From Leptolyngbyaceae cyanobacterium C42_A2020_001 (GTDB taxonomy: Bacteria; Cyanobacteriota; Cyanobacteriia; Leptolyngbyales; Leptolyngbyaceae), in NCBI GenBank assembly GCA_015272515.1, contig JACYLN010000141.1, positions 1 through 64,000 on the forward strand: DNA of 64,000 nt, written 5' to 3'. The translations under genes and the position numbers were made by a program. Each line of letters opens with the position of its first letter. Within the stretch, counting starts at the first letter, position 1. Under the pieces are notes generated by a model. That model did no database searches. It was not told the origin of the DNA and saw nothing but the letters and a program-made list of their open reading frames with translations. This document shows positions 1 to 8,700 of this stretch, piece after piece.

Positions 1-11
1 TTTGATTCTGA

Positions 12-36
12 TACCCCGTCCGCTTGCGGCGGGGTA
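12..36. terminator. GC-rich hairpin, probable terminator of a gene left of the window
   Basis: The sequence TACCCCG-T-CCGC pairs with GCGGCGGGGTA across a two-base TT loop, leaving one bulged T, and is followed by a moderately T-rich stretch. The stem of about 11 bp is strong. It lies before the first gene of the window, so it most likely ends transcription coming from the left. The T-run after it is weak, so it could also be a repeat hairpin. Confidence 0.5.
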
Positions 37-142
37 GTTCATTTCTGAAATTTTGCTCTGTTCGCGTTTCCATCTCTTGTCAAATAATCGTTGGATGGTT
101 CAGCATGGTGTTCAGATTGTTTTGTTACCGTCACGAACCACT

Positions 143-949
143 ATGCGATCGCTGATTTTATCCCTTGCTCTCACAGGTTTAGCCACCCCTGCTGTTGCCG
201 CGACCTGTGAAGAAAGCTTTCAGAAAAAAGGAGACTTTCTCAATGGTGCTGCCTTTGCCGCACGGGTGCAGGTTGAAGGGTTATCCGTAGAAGGAGCCTT
301 TTCCCAATTGCGTCCTATTCTGGCTCGCGAAGGCATCAAAACGCTCAGCACCGATGTGAATACAGGTGTGATGAAAGCCGAAAATCCTGCAACGCCTTTT
401 CAGCGGGCTTTACCCATTGATGTGTTTGCTTCGGTGGATGGTAAAGTCCTGAACGTTGAGATGGTTTTTACCCTGCCAGGTGGCGTAACTGCCCGCAGAG
501 AAACGGTGAAAAAATATCTGTGTGGTGCGCTTAATCAAATCGTGCCACCAAAAACAGCGACGGTTGAAACCCCATCTGCTAACGCCAATGCTCCAGCAGT
601 TGATATTGATGCGAACACATTGGCGAAACAAGTCAAAGACTCGGCAGATAATCCCGCTCGAATTCGGTTGAACTTTATTGGCAAGACTTTTCGAGTTAAT
701 GGAAAAGTCGCCAATATTGTAGATAATGATGGCGCTTACACCGTGTCGTTTGATAGCGCCCCTCCTGGCACGGGCAACCCTTCCAGGGAAAAAGCGAATC
801 GGACGACGATTGTGTGTGCGATGGCAAAGAATCAGGATGCTGCTGTTGCCGCATTGCAGATGAATCAAGCAGCGACATTAGTGGGTCGCTTCCAACGTTT
901 CGACAAACAATCCAATTCCATCACGTTGCAGGATTGCCGCGATCGCTAA
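143..949 (+). CDS. Secreted protein with C-terminal OB-fold-like (tRNA_anti-like) domain
   Basis: The ORF track opens at 53, but the ATG at 143 gives a clean signal peptide (MRSLILSLALTGLATPAVAA) ending at an AxA-type cleavage site, so that start is preferred and the product is 268 aa. After the signal peptide comes a region of about 110 residues without a recognised family. The C-terminal ~100 residues (NPARIRLNFIGKTFRVNGKV onward) have the layout of the tRNA_anti-like OB-fold family, with short beta strands and an internal Cys that could pair with the Cys close to the C-terminus. The protein is probably periplasmic. It converges on the next gene, with only 17 bp between stop codons. Ligand and function are unknown; the OB-fold call is by pattern only. 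Confidence 0.7.
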   Translation: MRSLILSLALTGLATPAVAATCEESFQKKGDFLNGAAFAARVQVEGLSVEGAFSQLRPILAREGIKTLSTDVNTGVMKAENPATPFQRALPIDVFASVDGKVLNVEMVFTLPGGVTARRETVKKYLCGALNQIVPPKTATVETPSANANAPAVDIDANTLAKQVKDSADNPARIRLNFIGKTFRVNGKVANIVDNDGAYTVSFDSAPPGTGNPSREKANRTTIVCAMAKNQDAAVAALQMNQAATLVGRFQRFDKQSNSITLQDCRDR

Positions 950-966
950 AATTCCATTCTTAAACA

Positions 967-1359
967 TTACTGGGTGGTAAAGCGGTAACCCGTGTATTGT
1001 TCACCTTCGTATAAAACCACCACCCAGGTATCCCGTTCAAAATCGAGTGGGTAAGCTTCTCGTTGTGCGGTTGCGCCCGCTCGAATTTGTAAATCGGGTA
1101 GTTTGCAATATGGCTCTTTCACAATCTCGCGAATGCGCTGCTTTTTGTCGCCTTCAGAAACGGTCAGCAGTTGAGCTACCTGCGTTTTAGAAAGCGCCGC
1201 TTCTGATTTCAAAATCTCCTGACAAGAAGCAGTGAAACTCCGACGACTGCTGAATGTTGGCAGTCCATACATATCTAGCAACATCCCCAACGCCAGCAGC
1301 ACCGTTCCACCAATAATGGCGCGTCGGGGGAGTTTTCCTAGCAGTTGACTCGCACTCAT
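967..1359 (-). CDS. Hypothetical membrane-anchored protein
   Basis: A 130-residue protein not assigned to a family. Residues ~13-32 (IIGGTVLLALGMLLDMYGLP) form one hydrophobic segment that can serve as signal anchor. The rest is soluble with two cysteines (SCQEIL and EPYCKLP) that could form a disulfide if exported. The C-terminus (DTWVVVLYEGEQYTGYRF) looks like a short beta hairpin. It lies 94 bp downstream of the larger unknown gene on the same strand and may be co-transcribed with it. No function is proposed. Confidence 0.6.
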   Translation of the reverse strand: MSASQLLGKLPRRAIIGGTVLLALGMLLDMYGLPTFSSRRSFTASCQEILKSEAALSKTQVAQLLTVSEGDKKQRIREIVKEPYCKLPDLQIRAGATAQREAYPLDFERDTWVVVLYEGEQYTGYRFTTQ

Positions 1360-1453
1360 TGATTTGCCCTTTAGTTAATCCATAATTCTGAGTTTTTGAA
1401 GGCGATGCGGTACGCTGCGCGAACACATCCTGCGTTTGGCTAATCTGAACTTT

Positions 1454-2674
1454 TTAGAAGAATTTACCGCCGATAAACAGCCCCAACATCACCAGAAAGA
1501 GTCGGTAAAACGGTACCCACCCCGTTTTGGGAACAAACAACGCCAGAAAAATTGCTAACGCTGCGGGTGCAATCATCATTAGCGTGAAAACGGGAGACAG
1601 GAACGGTAAGGAGGATAGCAAGTGATGGGAGGCAAGCCGAGCGATCGCAGCAATTCCCACCCAGACCACCGCATCTTTCAGGCGCTCCATGGGTTCCTCT
1701 GGCAGTTCAAAAAAGCGCCAGAGGGGTAACCGCCGCAGATGAGACAGAGATCGCCGAACAACAGGTTCAAACGGTGGCTGCTCGTAGGATTGACGCTGAT
1801 AGGATTGGCGTTCGTAAGTCTGCTGCCGGGGGCGATCGCGAGATGATTCCGATTGCCCGTAGGATTGCTCCTGGCTCACCAGTTGCCGCAACTCCTCATT
1901 GGCACGCCATGCTTCATAATCGTACCGCTGGCGCACCGGATCGAAGGGATTTGGGTGATGTGGGTGAGGCTGGGGATAGGAGTAAGCGGAGGGTTGAGGA
2001 TAGGACTGTTCCGATGGTTGAGGATAACTACGATCACGATAACCAGTTTGACGATGGGGTGGCGCAGGTGGCGTATCAGCCTCGTCCATCATCAACTCTA
2101 ACTGCGAAAGGCGTTGCCGAATTCGCTTCGCCTGTTGTTTCAAGTCGTCTGTCGCTTCTTGCTCCAGGGAGGTTTGCAGATCATCTGGCTGAAATTTGGG
2201 CGATCGCATTTGCTGTTGAATTGATGCAGGATCGACTTCTGCACCAAACGACATCGCCTGAGATTGCTCCATCCAGGCTTTTTTGCGGGCACGTTCTACC
2301 AAAATCTGATTGATCCGATCTGCCAGGTCTTCCAGGTGTTGCAGTTCATCCGCAAAGGGTTGATGCTTTGGCGATTGAGGTGGACGGTATGAAGCTGCGG
2401 GTTTAGACTTGTTGGCAGCAGCCCGACTTTTTCCCGACCCAGATTGCTTCCGTTTGGTGGACGATCGCGGCGTTAGGGGATCTTCCGCAATACTACCGAG
2501 TGCCGCTTGAGGTGATTGTGAAGCTGAACGCTGCTTCATCGGCATCGGCACAACGTTCGCCTCTTCCTCCAACGGCATCTCATCCTGATCAGCGATCGGA
2601 TAAGGTTGCTGCGCTAAATTGTGCGAGACTGGATAGGACTGGGGAGGTTGTCTGCGGGCTTGATGTTCTTCCAT
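1454..2674 (-). CDS. Hypothetical Pro/Gln-rich protein with C-terminal membrane segments
   Basis: This 406-residue protein begins with a long, low-complexity stretch rich in Pro, Gln, Ser and Tyr (repeated SYPQP-type tracts around residues 215-240). Two amphipathic helices likely to form coiled coils lie at about 105-140 (LQHLEDLADRINQILVERAR) and 170-200 (DDLKQQAKRIRQRLSQLELM). The last ~70 residues contain two or three hydrophobic segments, including VFTLMMIAPAALAIFLALFV. This suggests a disordered cytoplasmic N-terminus tethered to a membrane. The architecture occurs in unassigned cyanobacterial proteins; I do not recognise a function. Frequent HIP1 sites show that it is native in composition. 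Confidence 0.6.
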   Translation of the reverse strand: MEEHQARRQPPQSYPVSHNLAQQPYPIADQDEMPLEEEANVVPMPMKQRSASQSPQAALGSIAEDPLTPRSSTKRKQSGSGKSRAAANKSKPAASYRPPQSPKHQPFADELQHLEDLADRINQILVERARKKAWMEQSQAMSFGAEVDPASIQQQMRSPKFQPDDLQTSLEQEATDDLKQQAKRIRQRLSQLELMMDEADTPPAPPHRQTGYRDRSYPQPSEQSYPQPSAYSYPQPHPHHPNPFDPVRQRYDYEAWRANEELRQLVSQEQSYGQSESSRDRPRQQTYERQSYQRQSYEQPPFEPVVRRSLSHLRRLPLWRFFELPEEPMERLKDAVVWVGIAAIARLASHHLLSSLPFLSPVFTLMMIAPAALAIFLALFVPKTGWVPFYRLFLVMLGLFIGGKFF

Positions 2675-2802
2675 TGAGAAAAACCGCCTAATCTAACGGG
2701 GGATTCACAGCACCACTGAGCAGAACCCAGAGTGGTACTAGTGTACTATAACAGATTAGACGTGGTTTAGAAACTATTGATTGCTCTTCCGCTTCTTTGA
2801 TA

Positions 2803-3603
2803 TCAGTTTTTTGCTGGGGCCGGCTGCAATCGGGCAGTTTGCAGTCCGTCTTGAAAGGTGCTGGCAATGTTGGGCAACCCGACCTGGTTTAACAGGGCAG
2901 CGAGATCTTCACGGACGGCAGAGTTTTTGGGATCGGTGGCGTTGGCACTGGACAAGATAGCAATTGCGTCGTACCACATCCCAGCTTCGGCATATAGGCG
3001 AGCGCGAACCTGATCAGATCGGGTGGAAGCGATCGCTTTCCCCAATTCGTTGGTTATCGGCACTCGCTGCACCCAACCTTGAGCGTAAATATCTTGGGAA
3101 CGGCGATTAGGATTGCAAATGACGGCGATTGACCAACGATAGTCTTTATCAGCAATCAAGTCGGGCGTGGTTGTTGGCAACTCAACTTTGACAATACCTT
3201 TGGCGTTAGGTTGCACCGTTTTTACCGCCAATGGTTTATTGACTCCTGGTTCCACTAGCGTAAACTCAGCCGATTTTGCGCCTACTAAGTAGGCCATGAA
3301 GGTTGGGCGTGGTGATGCGGTTAGCCCCACATGATTATCTGGAACGAGGGGTAGGATGGTGACGCGGTTGAACTTGTCGCAGCCGCGAGAACCTGTCCCC
3401 GCAGTCCGGATGGCGCGTTTGAGTTTGGGTGGTTTGTAGCTAATGCCTCTGCTCTGTTGGGCAAAGGCTGAAGGGGTGAGTTCCAATCCACTCAGGCGGG
3501 CAAACGAGGATTGAGTCTCAACCGGGAGGACGGCGATCGCTTGCAGACCGACTGCCAATGCAGATGCGGTTGCCATTGCGGGAACGGTGCGAAATCTTAC
3601 CAT
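2803..3603 (-). CDS. DUF928 domain-containing secreted protein
   Basis: A 266-residue protein with an N-terminal signal-like segment (residues ~8-28), then the DUF928 pattern: the basic RGISYKPPKLKRAIRTAGTG stretch, a single Cys (SRGCDKFN), 'LVPDNHVGLTASPRPTF' with the characteristic T..P.P.F/W core, and a helical C-terminal part. DUF928 proteins are found mainly in cyanobacteria and, as here, tend to sit beside CHASE2 cyclases and large haemagglutinin-like exoproteins; their biochemical role is unknown. It is the last gene of a minus-strand run (CHAT protein, haemagglutinin, CHASE2 cyclase, DUF928), 128 bp after the cyclase. Family assignment is confident; the role as an accessory envelope protein is inference. 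Confidence 0.85.
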   Translation of the reverse strand: MVRFRTVPAMATASALAVGLQAIAVLPVETQSSFARLSGLELTPSAFAQQSRGISYKPPKLKRAIRTAGTGSRGCDKFNRVTILPLVPDNHVGLTASPRPTFMAYLVGAKSAEFTLVEPGVNKPLAVKTVQPNAKGIVKVELPTTTPDLIADKDYRWSIAVICNPNRRSQDIYAQGWVQRVPITNELGKAIASTRSDQVRARLYAEAGMWYDAIAILSSANATDPKNSAVREDLAALLNQVGLPNIASTFQDGLQTARLQPAPAKN

Positions 3604-3731
3604 AGGGGGTCTCCGGTCTGTTAGCGGTTATAGGGGGCTACGCTGAAACGGTAAACGAATCGGAACTAAGCGATGGAACATAACTTTAAAGATGTGGATC
3701 GATGCACCGTGCCACTTATTATTCTGGCTTG

Positions 3732-5669
3732 TCAACCTAAAATATGCGAGTCCTCAGGTACATCAGTTTTTAATGATTCCAACAAGATTTGATAAATTTT
3801 CGTAGTTTCCGAGCGCCCTTTCAGTTGTACATTTGCGATGAATTGATGCGGGAAGCGATTTTGTACATAGTTGTAGGTGTTTTCATTGATCAAAATTCGG
3901 CAAATACCGAGTCCCAACGTTTTATCAAAGCTTTCTAACCGAGATGCAATGTTGACACTGTCGCCGATAGTGGTGTAGTCGAGCCGTTGTTCGCCGCCCA
4001 AACTTCCCGTCACAACCAATCCTGTGGCAATGCCAACCCGCATACTCACCGTCGGGCGACCTTGACTTTCCCATTTTTGGTTCAAGGCGTTCAAAATATG
4101 CGCCATTTCAACGGCACAACCAACTGCCTGAACCGCATCCTGGGCAATTTCGGCTTCGCTGGTGCGGGGGATGGGAACCCCAAACACTGCCATGATGCAA
4201 TCGCCAATGAATTTGTCTACAATGCCGCCGTTTTCGAGTACTGCTTGAGTCATCGCTTCCATGTATTCGTTCAGCCAAGACATCAACACTTCTGGGCTGG
4301 TACGTTCAGATACAGTGGTGAAGTCTTTAATATCGGAAAACAAGACGGTTGCGGTCATTCTGCGCCCAGTTAATCGCCCTTGTTGCAATAGTTGGTCGCG
4401 ATCGCGCCAGATGGCTTCAGCAATTTTGGGAGAGACGTGCCGCCCAAAAATGTTCATAATAGTCTGGCGTTCGGCGTGTTCCAGGTAAGCAATGTAGCTG
4501 GTAATCAGTCCAGTAGACGTTAACAGCGCCAGCACCGCCGGAACAATCGGAATCCACCATCCCGCCAAAAATGCCAGATAACTAGCCGCCACCAGGCTAC
4601 TTGCCAGCAATAGAATGCCGCCAATTGCCCAGCGGGGTGCGCGCGCGCTCCAGGCTAAAATTGTGCCAACGGTTGCCCAGGCGATAATCCACACCATTTC
4701 TTGCCAATCTTGCCAGCCCTGAATTCCAGTACGCCCATCTAAGGTAGAGCTCAAAATTTGACTTGCAAGATTTGCCTGAATTTCTACACCTGCCATTGTT
4801 TCGGGTGTGGTGATGGAGTTACCGCTGTAGGGTGTGTAGAAAAAATCTTTGATGCTGGTGGCGGTGGGTCCGATTAGCACGATGCGATCGCGCATCAGGT
4901 TAGCCGGAATATTACCATTCAGTACCTCCATCAAGGAAACCGTCTGAAAGCTATTAGCAGGACCGCGGTAGTTCAGCAAAATCTGATATTCACCATCATC
5001 GGCTTTGATGTAAGCTCCGTCGTTTGCCTGAAATTTGGGAAACACGGCTTGTTTAAACTTGAGATAGTCAGTAGCAGGATCGGCTTCTGCCAAAATGTTT
5101 TGCTTTTCCAGGTAAAGCCGTGCCAATCGCAAGCCCAGGGTTTCTTGAGCATCTTCGCCGATAAACAAAATCACCCGCCGCACTTTGCCATCTCCATCCT
5201 GTACCACGTCGTTTGAAGCGACCTGATTAAGTTGCTTCAGTACGGGTGGCGGCGCAACGGGCACATTTTTGATGCCGCCCCGGTTCTCAATGCCAATCAA
5301 GTTGGGTGTTGTTTTGAAGAGGTTGACCAATTCGGAGTGTCCGGGTTCTACGGGAAAATCCCGGTACAGATCCAACCCGATCGCGACCGGTTGCTGCTGT
5401 TTAATGCGTTGAATCAGCCGTGCCAGGGTGGCATCATCCAGGGGCCAGCGGCGAGTTTTTCGCAGGTCGTCTTCATTCACGCCCACAATCACGATGCGCG
5501 GATCGGCGGCTTCTGACGGGCGCGATCGCATCAACTGGTCAAACGCCATCCACTCGTAGGGTTGGAGTGCTCCGGAGAGGCGCAACAAAATCACCAATCC
5601 TGCCGCCGTTGGAACCGTCGTCCAGATTCCCCGCCATTCCCAAATTCGCTTGAATATCATTTTGGGCAT
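3732..5669 (-). CDS. CHASE2-domain adenylate/guanylate cyclase
   Basis: A 645-residue membrane receptor cyclase. After one N-terminal membrane segment (~17-32) comes an extracytoplasmic CHASE2 sensor (~45-320; it includes RIVIVGVNEDDL and RDRIVLIGPTATSIKDFFYTPY), then three membrane segments (~325-395), and a class III nucleotide cyclase domain (~435-620). Visible catalytic elements are both metal-binding aspartates (LFSDIKDFT and DKFIGDCIMAVFG), the substrate Lys in DKFIGD, and the transition-state Asn and Arg in IGDSVNIASRLES. The Lys/Thr pair favours ATP, so cAMP is the likely product. Such receptors couple an unknown periplasmic cue to cAMP. It lies between the haemagglutinin-like exoprotein and DUF928. 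Confidence 0.93.
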   Translation of the reverse strand: MPKMIFKRIWEWRGIWTTVPTAAGLVILLRLSGALQPYEWMAFDQLMRSRPSEAADPRIVIVGVNEDDLRKTRRWPLDDATLARLIQRIKQQQPVAIGLDLYRDFPVEPGHSELVNLFKTTPNLIGIENRGGIKNVPVAPPPVLKQLNQVASNDVVQDGDGKVRRVILFIGEDAQETLGLRLARLYLEKQNILAEADPATDYLKFKQAVFPKFQANDGAYIKADDGEYQILLNYRGPANSFQTVSLMEVLNGNIPANLMRDRIVLIGPTATSIKDFFYTPYSGNSITTPETMAGVEIQANLASQILSSTLDGRTGIQGWQDWQEMVWIIAWATVGTILAWSARAPRWAIGGILLLASSLVAASYLAFLAGWWIPIVPAVLALLTSTGLITSYIAYLEHAERQTIMNIFGRHVSPKIAEAIWRDRDQLLQQGRLTGRRMTATVLFSDIKDFTTVSERTSPEVLMSWLNEYMEAMTQAVLENGGIVDKFIGDCIMAVFGVPIPRTSEAEIAQDAVQAVGCAVEMAHILNALNQKWESQGRPTVSMRVGIATGLVVTGSLGGEQRLDYTTIGDSVNIASRLESFDKTLGLGICRILINENTYNYVQNRFPHQFIANVQLKGRSETTKIYQILLESLKTDVPEDSHILG

Positions 5670-5738
5670 TAATAAAGCACTCCAATCTGAAAATTCATTT
5701 TAGAGAATTTTTCCAGCCCGGTGTGTATCAATTTACGG

Positions 5739-8700
5739 CTAAAACCCACACACTAAATCGTGAGCTTTAACAACCGCTGCCAGTTGGGGATGAGTTCCCA
5801 ACACCACTCTGCCGTCTGGTGTCCGAATGAATCCTTGTGCTTCTTGAACAGGATCACCCGGTTTCCAGGAAAGATGGGGGGTGGAGACAGGGGGGAGTTT
5901 GTTGGGATCAGCCCCCTGGTTCAAAGATTGGGGGGGATCCGTGCTCACCGGGCGCACGGGCGCAACATTATATCGCCCTACTGCCTGACTATAAGGAGTC
6001 CGCGCTAGCCCACCTGTACCCGTCACCAGGAAGCTACTGCGTCCGCTGGTGCGCCGTGCCAAACAACTTCCAGCCACCACCTGCTCAGAACTGACAAACT
6101 CATCTTCGAGAGAGGAGAAAGAGTTTTGGATGAAGCTGATGTCGGGAATTTGCACCGTACCGCTAATGCCAAACACTGAAGATGAGGAGATATCCACCCG
6201 ACCATTGCCGCGAAATCGGGACAAGTCTGACCCAGGATTGCGTCCTACGTTAGCAAATAGATCAGCGATGAAGATGAGCGCGTCGATCGTGATATTGCCG
6301 CCATCGCCAAAGCGAGCATTTGCCAGAATGTCACTGTCTTCAAAGGCGAAGAACCGTTCTTGCGATCGAATGGTGATGTCACCACCGCCGCCTGCCCCAT
6401 CGGAAACGCTGCTGCTGACAAGACTGCCTCGGTTGAACAGAATGTCTCTGGCGGAGATGGTAACTTGCCCGCCGCCGCCCTGCTCGGATGAGGCAGAAAT
6501 TTCGCCGTTGCTCACCCGCAGGCGATCGCGCAGGTTAATGGTAATTGAGCCAGCATTTCCGGTAGCCGTGCTGCGGCTGGTGATGCGGCTACCGTCCGTC
6601 AAAAATAGGGAATTGGCAGAGAGGGTAATTCTTCCGGCATTGCCTGTGCCAGAGGAAGAAGTGGAAATTTCTGCCCCATTTTGAATGGTCAGGTCATTGC
6701 GAACTGTCAATTGAATGTTGCCGCCCGTGCCAGAGACCGTATCAGCAGTGAGTTTGCCGCCCGTATCCAGGGTTGCCGTCCGTGCCCGAACCTCTAGATT
6801 GCCAGCGCTGCCCGTTCCCGTACTGCTGACGGTTGCCTGCGCTCCGTTCTGGATCAGCAATTGATTGGTGGCGATCGCTAAACTCCCCGCATCTCCGCTG
6901 GCCGAAGACCGAGCTGCTAACCGTCCGCCTCCATCGAGCACCACTCGCTGGCTGGCATTCACAGCTAAAATTCCGCCTGCCCCGCTGCCTTCCGTTGAAG
7001 CAGACACTTCAGCGCTGTTCAATACGCTCAACTGCTGCGTATTAATTGTCAACCGGCCTCCGGCTCCTGCCGCTTTGGTCGTAACCGAGACTTCGGCACC
7101 GTCTTGTACCAAAAGCTGGGGTGTGGCGATCGTCAAGTCGCCCGCCCGTCCCTCTCCCTGACTCTGCGCCAAAACGCCGCTGGGGTTGGTACCCCTGCCC
7201 GATACTACCACCCGTTCACTAGCCGCCACACTCATATTGCCTGCGGCTCCGCTGCCACTGGTTGAACTCACCAGTTGCCCGCCTGTGAGCAGTTCCAATT
7301 CCCCCGTCCGAATCGCAATTTCGCCACCCGTGCCTGTGCCGCCTTCTACAGCCGTACTAATCCGACTATCCGTTTTGACGCTGAGAGAGCCGCTTCCGGT
7401 ATCAATGGCAATGGTGCCACCTTGTCCGCTGGCAGAGGTTTTGGCGTTGATCGTTGAACGATCGCTCAACAGGATAGTGGGAGCCGTAACCGCGACATTG
7501 CCGCCGTTGCCTAACCCGTTTGTGCTGGCATCGATTTCGCTGTTGCCGCTGAGTGCCACCAAATTGCCGCCGCGCACGGTAATGGTGCCGCCCTGCCCAG
7601 TGGCGTTTTCGGCAACGGTAGTGCGAAGGGCGCTGTCGTTTTCCAGGGAGACGCGATCGCTGGCTTCCACCAAAATGTTGGCACCCAAAATGGAACCCGT
7701 GCTGTCTGCATTCAGACGAAAGTTGTTGAGGGTGACATTCGTGCCGCGAATTACCGCGCCGCCTGCGTGACCTGTGTTGTCTGGGAAGGTGTCTGTAAAA
7801 AATTCGCCACCCAACAGGTAAACATATCCGGCAGTTGCCTGCGCTGCAATACTACCCGTTGCGCCCGTGCCAAAAGCTGCCACATCAATGGTGGAGTCTA
7901 GCGAAGTGAGTGATCTCCCAGTGAGGGTTACCGTTCCAGCAATGCCCGCTCCGTTCGTTGTGGCAAAAATGTCGCTGCCAGTTAGAGTCAGGTCGCCGCG
8001 CGGAGCCGTTATTATCAGATTTCCGGCTGCACCGTTGCCCACAGTGTCTGTGTACAAGCTGCTATTGGTGAGGGCGATCGCGCCATTGGTAGCAGTCAAG
8101 ATCACATTGCCGCCGTTGCCGTCGCCGTTTAGAACTCCAGCATCTAGCGTTGCGCTGGTGATTGCAAGACTTCCTCCCGTTAAATTAATGAATCCGGCGG
8201 AACCTGTGGCCGTGTCGCCAAATGCGGAAGTATCCAAAAAGCTGTCTGGCTCAAGGGTGATGCTGCCGTTGTTGGCGGCTTGAACCGAAATGTTGCCAGC
8301 ATTGCCGGATGCCAGGGAGGAAGCAAACACCGAAGCTCCTGCTCCCACAGACACGGATTGCCCCGAAATCACAATATTGCCACCATCGCCGCTACCAAAG
8401 GTGCTGCTGTTGAGTTCTTGATTGGCTGCGATCGCAACGGTGCTGCCACTGCTGAGAGTGATCGCTCCACCGCCGCCCAACCGGCCGCCATCCGCCAAAA
8501 TGCTGCCCACTGTGAGATTGCGATTGGCGGACAGAAAAACAGTGCCGCCGCTACCCCCGTCTTCCAACAAAACGCGAGTGCTGAGAACACTGGCAGATGT
8601 GTCAATTGCGCCGCGATCGCTAACGATGCGAAGAGTGCCACCGTTGCCTAAGGATGAAGCAGCGTCGATGTCTCCGGTAGTGGTGATGTCCAGGTTAGCG

